Source: Polytrichum commune (taxonomy: Eukaryota; Streptophyta; Polytrichopsida; Polytrichales; Polytrichaceae). Taken from it: 64,000 nt of DNA. The position numbers were made by a program, and so were the translations under genes. Location of the stretch: positions 25,469,501 to 25,533,500 of the forward strand of contig OX485805.1 in assembly GCA_950295325.1 (NCBI GenBank), written 5' to 3'. A model generated the notes under the pieces. The model searched no databases and was not told the DNA's origin. It saw only the letters and a list, made by a program, of their open reading frames with translations. Positions 45,715 to 57,930 of this stretch are shown in pieces (position 1 is the stretch's first letter; each line of letters opens with the position of its first letter).

Positions 45715-47308
45715 CCAAGCACAAAAACTAAACTGTCGGTACGGGACTTCGTGCTCTCACACTTGCGGTTGGTATTTCTCAGCGCTTACAAATGAGAACT
45801 TGTCACATTTATTCTAGCATGTATACATGACACAACACAGACCAATACCTTCAAGTGGTTGTGACTGATTCTTCCCTAGCCTCCGTTGTCTGGACAAATC
45901 TTTATTCCGACTATGGCAACTGCAGTCACCCATGACACTTGGATGCTTGAGAAATGAAAGGTGGTTGTGCATATAACATCGATCACCAAATACTACTCTT
46001 GTGGAACCCGGAATTAAGAGACTCACTTTGCTTACAAACCAAATCCGGTGTAGATATATGAAGGGAGTCAGAGATTGAAGCCCCCATCAATATCGATGGC
46101 TACATAAATCACCCAACTTGGCCCATCGATTAACATCCATCACATGCCAACCTCCTAATTATACAATATGTACATATATCAACTTAGACCAAGCCGTGAT
46201 AGATTTGAGCCTTTAAGATATGAATGATAATGGTGATTCGTGTGAGCTACAAATGATTGAACAATTATGAGGAATATGGCAACATAAACTATAAATATCA
46301 CAAGAGTAAGATGACGTTGGCCGAAGGGATGTTGTGAATGAGAGAGGGTTCACTCTAGGCTTAGCTTGTCTGTAAATCGGCTTGTACACTATCATAGAAT
46401 AATCGGTCGGTGTGTTAACGTGTTTTGTGCCAAGTCTAAGAGAATTAGTCCCTATACTCTATTTCTATACTCCATATCCAATGTACATCTCTCACATCCC
46501 AACCTCCTAGTACACTATGTACATTGGACGAGGTACACTACGGGCATTTCTAAATCGTAGAACCTAGGAACCATGGATTGCATGAGTGATACCTAATAAA
46601 AGGAGCTTCTATTCACTACACTAAATAATGTATTTACTGTCACCAATTTTATTTTTCTTGCTTGACACTCAATGTAAACCCCTGTGTAGTGTTGACCATC
46701 ACTCGATGTGAACCTAACATTATTTGTCATTCCTTGTAAAAACATTTGGACATGAGAAGTTTACAATGTTTCATTTCTTGTCACTTACTAAGATATGGTA
46801 ACTTTTCTATGGCCTCCTACCACTTAAAAATTTATAACCTCAATCATCAATCTAGTAAGGTGATATTTACCGCTAGTACGTTCCTAACCCTTTTTACACT
46901 TAGGTAAAATGTTGTGCTAAATATATAATTTTTAACATGTTCAAGCTCAAAAACGTGTACAAGACAAAATCAATGGAGCTTCAAAAGTCTACCTTAAATC
47001 CATACGCGTTGTATTCTTAATTTTCTTGTAGAATAGATAAGCAACATACACATAATTTATTAAAGAAAGATGAGATACAAAACTTAAGAGTTCTACCAAA
47101 TTTGTGAAGGTCTGCCTCACATGTGCCCATGCCACCAACGAAATCCACAAAGAGGGTTAGGAACGTACAAGAGGTAAATATTAACAGGATCCGATTATTA
47201 TCTATGTCACACATTCATGTATCGTACCTGCTTTTTAGCCATTTGAACCACGCGAGACTAAGCTTTGTAGTAGGTTACACACTCCTTCCACCTTTACTAG
47301 TACTCACT
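45715..47308. repeat. Dispersed repeat R1, copy 2
   Basis: It is colinear with 556-4530 but lacks both the Harbinger insert and the 440-bp block at 3531-3965, so it shows the empty insertion site. Non-coding. Confidence 0.75.
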
Positions 47309-47870
47309 AAACTAAATTGTCAGTACAGGGCTTTGTGCATTCACGCTTCTCGGTCGGTATTTCTCAGCACTTACAAGAGAAAATTTCTCACAATCTAACC
47401 CGTATACATGACACAACACATACCGATACTTTCAAGTCTTCCCAACTCTCACTTGTCTGGACAAATCTCTATTTTGAATATGCCAACTCGAATCACCCAT
47501 CACACTTACATGCTTGAGAAATGAAAGGAGGTTGTGCATATAAGAACGATAACCAAGTACTACTCTTGTGGAATCTGGAACTTAAGTGACTTACCTTACT
47601 TACAAGTTAGATTTGGTGCAGATGCATGAAAGTCACGCATCTACCAAAATCACCCAACTTGGCCCATCCATTAACATGCCTTGCATTCCAACCTCCTCGT
47701 ACACTGTTACTATGAGCCAAGCACAAAAACTAAACTGTCGGTACAGGGCTTCGTGCACTCACAGTTTCCGTCGGTATTTCTCAAGCCTTACAAACGAAAC
47801 TTTCTCACTTTCTAACCTGTATACATGAGATAACATTGATCAATGCTTTCAAGTTCCTCTGACCGATTCT
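47309..47870. repeat. Partial R1 units in tandem after copy 2
   Basis: Two more starts of the R1 family ('actaaactaaattgtcagta' near 47308 and 'aagcacaaaaactaaactgt' near 47720) follow copy 2 directly. Each is truncated after 200-400 bp. Local tandem duplication is likely. Confidence 0.6.
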
Positions 47871-48459
47871 TCCCTAGTCCCACTTGCATGGACACATCTC
47901 TTTTCTGAATATGGCAACTCCCCCCACCCTGGCCAACAATCATCATCCCTACGGTTATCTTTGACTGAAGGTCAATTGGTAATCAAAATCTGTGGTCCAC
48001 ATAGGAGCTGCAAGCATCCAAAGCCTGTGGGAAGAGAAGTCGGCACTAGCTTAAGTTAGATTTGAGTACGTTGCAAGGCTTCTCTGAAATCGTTCTCCTA
48101 CACACAGACAGAAGAGTACCCAACTGGAAGGGGGACATTTAACCTCTCTCCACGAGCCCTCGACAGCGTACAGACATATATAGCTTGTTTATGGTTTCTC
48201 ATATCTATGGGATTTCTGGAGGTATGGCTACTGTAGTAGACTAGTAGTGAAGGGCATGTGAGGAAAAGATGAGGTTCATGTGCCTGCTGCCAATAGAAAA
48301 GTGAAAGCTGTCCAGATAATACATGGCATGACTTTAATAAGGAAATGCTGGAGACAGGAAAAGCTGAGAAGAAAATGCTGGTTTCCCTATTGGCCCTAAC
48401 TTAGCTTCAGTCGGGGAGTGCCGTGCAGACAGAGAAAGTGTCCATGGTACGCTAACACC
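47871..48459. other. Spacer, nothing recognised
   Basis: No ORF above background, no terminal repeats and no RNA gene were seen. Confidence 0.35.
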
Positions 48460-48467
48460 CTGCCCAC

Positions 48468-50094
48468 CAGGGCTGTTTTTTCACAAAGTTTTTACCCGTC
48501 CACGTCCAAAAACCTCAAATTGAAAGGCAAAAAATATTGCAACCCGTCCCAAAACCAGTAATTTCAAAACCAACCCGTCCATGGAAAGGTTAAAGAAAAA
48601 ACAACCTGTCCCAAAACCGGTAATTTCTAAACCAACCCGTCCATGAAAAGGTTAAAGAAAAAAACAAATTGATAAAGATAACCCTAAAGATGTCGGCATG
48701 TGATTGGTTGCACTTGGAAACAATAGTATCTTCCTTCAATTCTGCTTTATCTATTTTAGCTGCCACCTGCCCCATTTCGTCCACATAGACTAGTTCAGAG
48801 AACATACTCTGATCCTTCACAGCAACTTGTTGTCTCCTTCATCCTTTTCTCTCGGGACTGTATCTGCTCCCGAAGATACCGATCATATCTTCCAATTCTT
48901 CTTTCCCTGTCGCGGTTTGAACCGGTTGCGGTGATGAGTGCCGTTTCTTCTTCTTTTTCCCTAAGTTGCACTTTCTGACCTGGACTTTAAGTTCATCCTC
49001 TCCCTAGCTGTTTCACCTTCAATAAACAAATGGCACTCCGGTGACTCCAGCAGCATACTGATCAATGATGAGGATTCATGAACTTGAAGCAGCTCCAATA
49101 GGACTCATCAACCATGCCAGCTAAGTAAGTTAAAGTGAGTTGAGATCCTAGTGTTTGCAATTTAAAAATTCAAGTGTATGCATTTGCCCTTGGTGGGGTG
49201 TCCTCAGAAGAGTCCAATCCTGTGATGTGGATGTGGGAGAGTTTGTAGTTGCTCATTGGCAAAATTATTGGATTAAAGTTGTAGGTCACGGTACTGCTAT
49301 GTCTGTCGAATACAACATAGTTTTGTCAACTTAGGTCTGACAGAAGGCGTTATCAGAAATTGAATTATGTGACATTTGACAAAATTGTTTGAGTGTGTGC
49401 AGCTTTGGGAAGAGTCGAAACAGTCATGGCAAGGTGGTAGAATTTGTAGCCAATGTTGTTGACGTTGCCAGCCTCATACTTCTCTCATATGTAAGAGTCC
49501 TACTTTGTTTTCTCCCCTTTAGGTTTACAGCTTCACTAGATTCTTTGGTTGCCACTTCCTGCACATGATCATGTGCAAATATTCCAGTTGAAGACATCAA
49601 TTGGAATGCAGTGATGCTTGTTTGGAGAAACATGAAGGATAAAGAGAATTCATCCACTTCTTTGAAGGGTAAGTAGCTCTTTGTTTTTAAAATTTTGAAC
49701 ATGTTTATATATACTAATTCATATTCAATTACTAAGTTTACCTTCAATTATAATCTTTGACATTATGTTAAAAAGGTTTTAAATTTTGTGGTTGATGAAT
49801 TAATGTATGCAGGTGAATCAAGCACTTTAAGATTGATATTTTGATTGGGTATTAGTGGTTTGATTGCATTATGCTTATATTCACATGTCATATATGACAT
49901 AATGTAATTGATATTTGTACCATTTATTTTTTTGGGAAAAAAAATTATTTTAAAATGTTATTTTTAGAACCTGTCCAAAGTGAATTTGACACGTCCCAAA
50001 ACTGGTTCATTTTCTAAGAACCCGTCCACTGGAAATGTTCTTTTTATGAACATGTCCCTAGACATGTTAGGGACCTTGTGAAAAATCACCACTG
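48468..50094. mobile_element. hAT-like non-autonomous transposon
   Basis: The termini are CAGGGCTGTTTTTTCACAA and, inverted, CAGTGGTGATTTTTCACAA, with 18 of 22 positions matching. An exact 8-bp duplication CTGCCCAC lies at 48460-48467 and 50095-50102. A CAG start and 8-bp target sites are hAT hallmarks. CCCGTCC-type motifs repeat near both ends. The 1627-bp body has no transposase. A minus-strand stretch (about 48590-49050) looks gene-like and may be captured sequence, but I cannot identify it. Confidence 0.85.
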
Positions 50095-50151
50095 CTGCCC
50101 ACCCCTGCTGGTGGGGTGGGCAGCAGTGAACGGAGTTCGCCCGTTCACTGC
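50092..50151. repeat. Two adjacent perfect hairpins
   Basis: CTGCTGCCCACCCC (50092-50105) pairs with 50113-50126. GCAGTGAACGG (50123-50133) pairs with 50141-50151. The right hAT target duplication lies inside the first left arm, so the stem existed at or formed with the insertion point. Confidence 0.75.
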
Positions 50152-50567
50152 CACCAGTAGGTGTGGGCGTCTACGCTTTCTCGCGGCCCTCCCACCAGCA
50201 AGTATGTAAATTTTTTTGCCCCAGGAACCTTCGCGAATTTTTTTTTACCCACTCTGACTAGTAAAACTTGAGAAAAATGTGAAATCCTTCGGACCCAGTG
50301 ATCGGGGAGATTTTTGGGCATAATCGATTGAAACCCTATTGTTTGCAAGTCCAATCGGTTACACATTGACATCCTCTGGTTTTCCTGGGATAAATCGGGG
50401 TATATTCTATAAATTCCTCTAAAATGATTGGTAATTTTCTTGCAATCTTGAACTTCAACCGGTTATTTCTCAAACTCAACCGGTTCATCTATAACTAATT
50501 GCCGGTTCTCCCCGATCATAGTTCAGACCTTGGACAACTAACCAACTAATTCGCCTATTAGTTAACT

Positions 50568-50880
50568 ACACTAAATATGATATTTAGTGTTAGATACACT
50601 AAATACGAACGCATGCACTAAATATCACTAACCCTACCAAAGTAAGTAAAATTAACTATGAACTCAAACACTAAATTTCAACTATGGTAATATGTGGAAA
50701 TCACATGCACAAATTTAGTGTTAGTAAGGATATGAAAATAAAATTAACAATGATAAAAGGAGAAGGCGAGCGGCTAGTAGGGAAGGTGGTGGCGCATTTA
50801 TGTCTAACACTAAATATCAAATAATTGAAATTTAGTGTTGAACATGATAGGGTGGTAACAACACTAAATACAATCAAACA
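50568..50880. repeat. Cluster of ACTAAAT / ATTTAGTGT motifs
   Basis: It begins with the 23-bp palindrome at 50568-50590, the twin of 5846-5868. ACTAAAT or its complement then occurs repeatedly up to about 50880 on both strands with irregular spacing. It is not a tandem array. It may be a protein-binding cluster or remains of several short palindromic elements. Confidence 0.55.
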
Positions 50881-50940
50881 CTATTCATGCTCCTTAGCAG
50901 TCCACTGACGTAACTTATACTGTCCTTCCTCCTATTACTA

Positions 50941-51185
50941 GGCCGGGGATTCGTGGCACTCAAGTAAAATCATCCGTGCGGATGAAAAAAACACAGGAAT
51001 CATCTAAATGGCTATTTTTGGGTAATTTGATTCCGGAAAAGGAGTCAAAGGCCCCGAAGTAGTCTAGTGATGTCACATTCGAATGAATCGGCCCTCAACC
51101 CCATAGGGGGGCTTTTTTTATTGGAGCCACTTCATCCACGATATCTTGGATGGATGATTTTACTTGAGTGCCACGAATCCCCAGC
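50941..51185. mobile_element. Mutator-like MITE, 245 bp
   Basis: Terminal inverted repeats of about 31 bp are perfect from GGGGATTCGTGGCACTC inward (50945-50975 and 51151-51181). An exact 10-bp duplication CCTATTACTA flanks it at 50931-50940 and 51186-51195. A 9-10-bp target duplication indicates the Mutator superfamily. It is non-coding. Confidence 0.9.
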
Positions 51186-51195
51186 CCTATTACTA

Positions 51196-52442
51196 TGTGG
51201 GTTGACAACACCAATACACAGTAAGTGCAGTAGCTGCTGTACCTACTAACTTAACTTAATCCAGCCACAAAACCAAACCAAACCATAGTTGCAACAAGTT
51301 CAAAGGTAGAAAATTCTTTACTAACTAAATCGGATCAGTAAAACATCAGAAAAACGTCAGAAAAACATCCAAAATCCGGGAAATCATAAAATAATATATA
51401 CAATCCTGGATGCACTATGTAAAGTAGGTTTTTCAGTAAATAAAAATGACGGTCACGACAAACAAGTTATAGCACCTTGTGACTCCAAACAATAATATAA
51501 CTTCCCATAGACGGTGTTGATAACCACCGCCTTGTACTCAATAATCATGCAAATTATGTTTATCAATAAACACATGGACATTGTTGTGCTGGATTTGTAA
51601 ATCATGACTTAGAACAATTTCTTAGTATCGCAGGTCAATTGCCCAAGATATGTACACATGTAGTGATTGATCAAACTTTAAAAACATGAAAGAACCATAT
51701 GTGTAAAAATGACTACCCAAGATATTGGTGGATAAATGTATATTTGCATCAGGAAACCACTAAATTTGTATGTGCAAAAACTTTGCCCCACACTAATATA
51801 TCCACATACCACACTATTTTAGATATGTATTAATGAAATTTCTAAATACAATATTTTTTGTAATGTGGTTGATGTACAGATGAACAAAGATATAAATGTT
51901 TTAATTAGAATTTGACCCAAGTTAAGTTGCATGGGTTAAGAGTCAACGTATTTGCAAAGGCAACCTAATAGTTGGTATGTAAACCACCTTGTACTCATGT
52001 TTGTATGGAGGAATATTATACCACTTTAGCCAATAAGTTAGTGGGGTTGACCAGACTAGTGTCGTAATAGGCTTCTTTGATGCTTCAACCAACCCTTTCC
52101 ACATCCATTTGTTGACCCATCAATAAATATACAATAAGATTGATAACTACTTTTAAAATAGTATTTAGAGTCACATGGCAGTTTATGTCACTTATGTAAT
52201 GACATTTCTTAGGAATATATTCACAAGGAGTGTCATCCAACTTTATAAGTACAAATGGCATATTCTATGTCCTAACATTTTTGTAAGAAAATATAGTCAT
52301 GGATAGTTGAAATTTGCATGAAAGATCAATTAGTTAGTGACAATATTTGCAACATTGAAAATCTACAATGGCTATCAATTTTTACAACCCATCCTGCTAG
52401 AACAAGCTAGAAAATTGCTATCTTTTTTAGCCCAATACCGGT
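51196..52442. other. AT-rich spacer
   Basis: Nothing is recognised apart from 52290-52380, which resembles 5995-6080 (old dispersed repeat). Confidence 0.4.
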
Positions 52443-52620
52443 GAGCCGGTGAGTTTGAGGCCTAACACGGTTCAAGGTCGCGACTTCACAGTAATTCGGT
52501 GCCCAAAATTACCAAGATGAGCCAGTGAGTATGAAGCCTGACCTGGTTGAAGTTCTCAACTTCACAGTGTTTCGGTGCCCAATGTTACCAAGATGAGTCA
52601 GTGAGTTTGAGGTCGATCTG
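52443..52620. repeat. 76-bp tandem repeat, 2.3 copies
   Basis: Units start at 52443, 52519 and 52595 with GAG(C/T)C(G/A)GTGAGT. They contain 'ttcggtgccca' and 'ttaccaagatgag'. Spacing is exactly 76 bp twice. It has no coding potential. Confidence 0.8.
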
Positions 52621-53639
52621 TGCAACCTCAGCCACTGAGAGCATGGACTTTGCACATCACACGGGTTTCAATTCTTAAGTCCCAAGTATGACATGGATGC
52701 TTACATGGCAACATTGTTGGGAGGTGAGGCTCAAGACTTGCGTTGAGGGTTGGGTTAGTAGATAGGGGTGTATGTTTCAATGTAAATCTAGGAAAGGACA
52801 CAAAAAAAACACTTGTTTTAAAGAGTTTAAGTTATGTGCTCAAAATTTGTAATCATTCTATGTTCAGTTGTCAACGTAAATTGAGAGAGATTGTGAATTG
52901 AGAAAGAGAATCTTCACATTCTTAATGAGTCATATATTCTTGTCATTATAAGCATATGAGTCAGGGGCAATTATCATGCGTCTTTAGAAAGTTTATAAAG
53001 AATCTACCATGCTGGTAGATTTGCATAATTCTTTTCTTAACACAAGATGGTTACTTAGGATTCATATGCTTATAATGTATGATTAGCTACAAACATGATG
53101 AAGAACACGGCCATATACACCATTTGGAATTCGTAATCATCTTGCACTAATTATATATTCGCGTATCCTACAAGAAGTGGGTGCAGAGATAAAAGTGTGC
53201 AATTGAGGCCCACTTACTTGACATTTGCATGCGGACGCACAAAAACTCAACCTCGCAAATCCAAGTAGTATCCATAAGGTAGCAAAGAGCATAAAGCAAC
53301 CAAACAAATAAGTCCCACCTAAGGTAGAGAAGTCTTAAGTGGTTACTTTTCCCGAAGAGCCCCTGTCTCATAGGATATGGAACGCGAAATTAGTATGAGA
53401 TGGTTAGCAAATTCAAAGCGATTTTGTAGGCACTTTCTTGATAATTTTTGGAGCTTCTATGAACATCTTATTCATTACCAAAGTGAAGATTCTCGTGCTC
53501 ATTAAACAATCATATAGGTCCCCCAAATTGTGTTGATCATCAAGTCTAGAATGGTTATCATTTTTTGAGCACATAGTCCAATGTTTTTAAGATGCGTCCT
53601 TTTGGAATCTGCTCTTGGAGCTACACCAAATTACATACC
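52621..53639. other. AT-rich spacer
   Basis: No supported gene or repeat was found. A 67-codon minus-strand frame (53168-53371) is unremarkable. Confidence 0.35.
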
Positions 53640-54020
53640 ACTCAAATAGAGTAGAGGCGCCCGTAACCAATCACTTAAGAGATTTTGTGCAAGATCTAAA
53701 GAAGTATAAGGTGGTCCAAATATTTCATGTGTAGGAAGATAGCAATCAAGAGGACTGCAAAATTTTCAATAATTTTATTCCTTATATCAAAATTATTGTG
53801 AATTCTTGAAGCCAAAAGTTGGCCCAAACATATTACCAATGCCTAGAGTATACCATAACCGCTCATTCATCCTCACTTTCGCACTCAAAATCAAAACATG
53901 TGTTATGGCACTATAGGTTCCGGCCTGATTGAAATCCACTCCTAGCCTCATCGAAACTCGATCCCAACCTAATCAAAATTCTAATACACTATAGATTGCC
54001 GATTGGGAATAGGCCCCTCT
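53640..54020. repeat. Dispersed repeat R4, copy 2
   Basis: It is the diverged counterpart of 34998-35350 in the same orientation. Confidence 0.65.
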
Positions 54021-54221
54021 ACTATATAGGTATTCTAATAAGAAAAGCAACCAAACACAGGTTGTCTTCCTTACCATACATAAGATTCTCATCCGCATCG
54101 TCACTCACATGGAATTGTTGTTCTATTTTTTGGTGATTGTAAATGTTTTTGGTTTAAATAGGAATGGCTCCTTTTGGCCTAACCTACAATTCTACACACC
54201 AAGTAATATTTCCCACCACAA

Positions 54222-54557
54222 TAGAGTTATCCTTTAACTCAACCGGAGTTTTAGTAGGGAGTTGGTTGTTTCGCATGCATAACTTTCCATGTTCGGTAAG
54301 TTGTGGGTGCATGCTTGGAGTCAATGTGGAGGTTTGAACGAAGAACCTTCCATATTAGTTCATTGGGTACCAAACTCATTTTGGCATGCCAAGAGACGCC
54401 AAAATGAGTTTGATACCCAATGAACTAATATGGAAGGCTCTTTGTTCAAACCTCCACATTGACTCCAAGCATGCACCCACAACTTACCGAACATGGAAAG
54501 TTATGCATGCGAAACAACTCCCTACTAAAACTCCAATTGAGTTAAAGGATAACTCTA
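54222..54557. repeat. Near-perfect 160-bp foldback hairpin
   Basis: The left arm 54222-54385 and right arm 54398-54557 are complementary over about 160 bp. By eye there are about 5 mismatches and one 4-nt insertion (GGTT, in the left arm). The loop is 12 nt. The right arm reads as protein-like codons on the plus strand (PNELIWKALCSNL...), so the structure looks like an inverted duplication of a coding fragment. A transcript through it would form a long double-stranded RNA. Confidence 0.92.
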
Positions 54558-54727
54558 ATGTCTCATCAGTGCCATGTCTGGCCTTGACACAACAATACCG
54601 GCACAGAATTGCAGAATGTAGAAAGGGAAGCTGGGGGAGTCTTCTTCTTCCTAGTGCCAAGGAGGAATTGAGGAATTCCAGAGTTGGGTAATCTGTTGAG
54701 TGGAGACATGGAGGAGGAATTAGAGCA

Positions 54728-54898
54728 ATGAAGGACGGTGGTCAAAATGGAGCTCAGAATTCCAGCTCTTCAATTTTTGGAGATGTGGTGCTCGATTGTG
54801 GTGATGGCGAGGAGGGGGAGGACGAAAAGGAGGTTGCATGGGGCATCGATATACAGGACAAAGATGTCCAAATGCTGGCCCAATTCAAAAGCTTGTAA
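54728..54898 (+). other. Short acidic ORF ending at a splice-donor-like GTAAGT
   Basis: Fifty-six codons begin MKDGGQNG and include an acidic run (GDGEEGEDEKE) and IDIQDKDVQML. GTAAGT overlaps its stop at 54895, so it could be an exon that continues downstream. It is not recognised and rests on composition only. Confidence 0.25.
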
Positions 54899-55003
54899 GT
54901 GTCAATTGGAACTGAATGTGAATCTTGTAGCTGAAGTTTCTCCTTCAGAGCAGAAATGTAAATGTGTCACTGTGTGGTATTCAATTCCAAAGCTGCCAAT
55001 TTT

Positions 55004-55530
55004 CTCATTTTGGTCAGCAATTGTGTTGAACATTTGCGACATGGCCGATTCAATCAGGGTTCGAGTGCTTCAAGAAATACCAATGAGCTGCATTCTTCTT
55101 GTTCCTGTCGGTTGAGTTGGTCCAATCTGTTAGATTTTAAGTCTTTTTTTGCATAGGTGCTAATTTGCTCATTTTGGTCACCAAATTGTGTACAACATTG
55201 CGACATGGCGGCTTCAATCAGGGTTTTATGTGCTCAAAGAAATACTGATGAGCTGCATTGTTGTTGGGTTTGTCCAATCTGTTGGAATTGGGGTAGTTTC
55301 CATAGCTGCTAACATTTTTTTCCTTCTCATTTTTGGTTTCTCATATTGGTCAGCATACTGTTGAGAACTTTGTGACAGGGCGGCTTCCCATGAGGATTTA
55401 TGGAACTACCGATGAGCTGAATTCTTGTTCTTGTGGGGTTTTTTCCATACCTGCTAATATTCTCATTTTGGTCAGCAAATTCTGTTGAACATTGCGAGGG
55501 GGGGGGGGGGGGCTTTCATCAGGGTTTAAG
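55004..55530. repeat. Diverged tandem repeat, four units of about 120-170 bp
   Basis: Units begin CTCATTTTGGTCA at 55004, 55168, 55340 and 55462. Each continues with a 'gttgaacattgcgacatgg'-like block and 'ttcaatcagggtt', and each of the first three ends with a 'gatgagctg' block. In the fourth unit the ACATGGC segment is replaced by a G15 run (55498-55512). Confidence 0.8.
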
Positions 55531-55808
55531 ATTCCGGTGCAACGGTAGAGGGTGGTTTTGCAGGCCTTATAGTCGACGCCTTTTCGGATGGGGCCGTGAT
55601 TCCGCGAATGCATGAATTTTTTACGTTTGACATTCAATGCTAGTTTGTTAACATTTCGTTGAAACGTCTCAAACGATGGTCCCAGTTCATCATACATTTG
55701 TCCAGCTTCCTTATGAACGTCAGAGCAAAGCAATTGGTCCTTGATGTTGAAGACAGTGATGTGTAGGGGGTTCAAAGCCTTTGAAGTTGGTAGCACTCTC
55801 ACATTCAA
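55398..55808 (-). other. Minus-strand ORF, 136 codons, unrecognised
   Basis: MNVRVLPTSKALNPLH opens a frame with basic stretches (NVKRKKFMHSR) and a Pro run (from the G15 tract on the other strand). It overlaps the last tandem unit. The first 90 residues look protein-like, but I cannot assign a family. It may be a TE-derived or decayed fragment. Confidence 0.25.
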
Positions 55809-57930
55809 CAGATGTCTCGATAGGTTGGATTTCGTAGCAATATGTTCTCATGATTGTCCCAGATGTGAGCACAAATCCCCCTCACCCTTAGATTGCGTCC
55901 TAGTCCGGGTGAGGGATCATGAGCTACATTCAAAGTTCGATTCACATGTGTAAACAAGGAAAGAGGGTTGGGAGAAGTGGTGTGTATAACACCGTTCTTT
56001 CTTTATTTCTTAATTATGCAAGCATTTACAAGTGCTTGATTGCCACACAATGCCAAACACCAATGACTAAATGGAGCCCTTTCTACACCCTAGTCTGATT
56101 CCACCATTCTCCAAGGGCAGAGGAGTCGGTCCCAATCCTATCTAGCACCATCCACTAACACAAGCTCCTTCCTGATCCCCCCTCATTCGCCTAGGTGCCA
56201 CCACGAGTAGATCCCTTCGTTGATGCTCCTTCGCTGGCGTTCCCAACACCTTCAAGCTATCCCTGTAATGCTTCCCTGACTTTGCAGCTGCCGCGAATGC
56301 CGAAGTCGTCAGCAGCTTCGCTTTCACTTTTACTGTACTCCTTCGTCCCCGGCCTCTGCTTGCCGCCTTCAGTGTTGTGCGCTTGTAGTGAAAGTCCTGG
56401 AACTCCCAAGCACTGGTTCTTCCCGACCCATTCTCGACCCAGCCTGGCGCTCCGTCACCCTGGCGTTAACCGAACCTTCATGTGATGTCCTGGCCACTTC
56501 AATAACTAGCACAGTCTACTAGTAGACTTGCCTCCCGCATTCACCCCAAATCAGGCGCCAAAAAATCATCTCCTCCCATCTATCCAGCAACCCAAAGAGA
56601 GGTGCAAGACTTGGATAACTCGAGGTCCAACCCCCTCCAACCGAATCCTCCGCTCCAGTCCAGCCTTACTTCAAGTCGTATAGTGTACCCTTATATGTAT
56701 TAGGAACTCCAGGAACAAACAGTCTGAAGTCTTCGAATGGTCCGTGAAGCTCATCTCTCATTCCTTTAAGCTCCGTGATTTGTTGCCAAGTTGTGATCGT
56801 TATTGCCCCACCCCAGTTGGGGTGATTACCTTAATGGTGAACTAACCCTGGAGCGGAGCAGAGCCCACAAGAACTTTGCTCCTTCCAGTATCCTAGACCC
56901 TCGATACTCAAGTTCGGCAACAAGGATAAGTATCTCAACTGCAATTCAAGCACCACTAGTACAATCAACTAATTTGAGCAGATGCCGTCGATCCTCCTAA
57001 CGCCCTCGCAACTTGCAACTAAATGACCCAGTCGTGATCTTCCCCTTCCACCGAAGACCCGAAGATGTACGGTTGCCAGCAACGGCCAAGACTTCATGAG
57101 GAACTAAGGTCCTCGTAAGAATGACCAGGAACTGCGATCATGCCAGACCTCCCCCTGTCTGTAGATCAGTGTACCCTGAAGAAGGAGATCCATTCGGAGT
57201 TGCAAGGTTGGGGAAGCTCTTGTCCATCGCAGCAACCACATCCCGGAAGAAGTAACCCTAACTCAGTGAGGTCCCCCGTTCTGCCGCGCCGAACGCTGCC
57301 GTCGTCATCATGCACTCTTTCTTGTACCGCCCAGTCCTGATCTGCGGTGGTTGCAGTGCAATCCCCATATCCAGCTTGCCTTCAAGTACTGCACTCGCCT
57401 CGCATCACATCATCGCACCCTCCCCAAATGCCTCACTCTTACGTCATTCTCATGACGGTTAGCACGGTCAGTAGCTGGGTTGTCTCGCACCCCTCTCAGT
57501 TCTCAATCTAACCCCCCCTACTGGCATTTGACCCTCCCGCAACACTCCTTTCTTTCCCCCACATTCCGACAGCGCTTCTACACCTTCCCTCTCCTATTCT
57601 CGCATCAATCCTTAATGCAACAGAGCTTTCGCGTCACGGCCGGAGTTTTTTTTTTTTTTTTCTCCTCCTCTATCCTACCTTCATGCATCATTCTCAAAGA
57701 GACAGGGCTTCGCCCTCTTGCTACCTCTCTCTCCTTACCTCTACCTCTTGACATGCCTAATGAGGCTCCTTGCCTCTACCTCCGGAGACCCCTCCAACCT
57801 CTACCTTTTTTCCCGGGTTGCCCGGCATCTTCCGGGCCGCCCGAAGAAAAAAACGGTTTAAGACCTTTTCTTTTGGCCTCTCCCCTTTTCAAACCCACTT
57901 TCTCTTTTCTTCAATTGACTTCTTCTCCCC

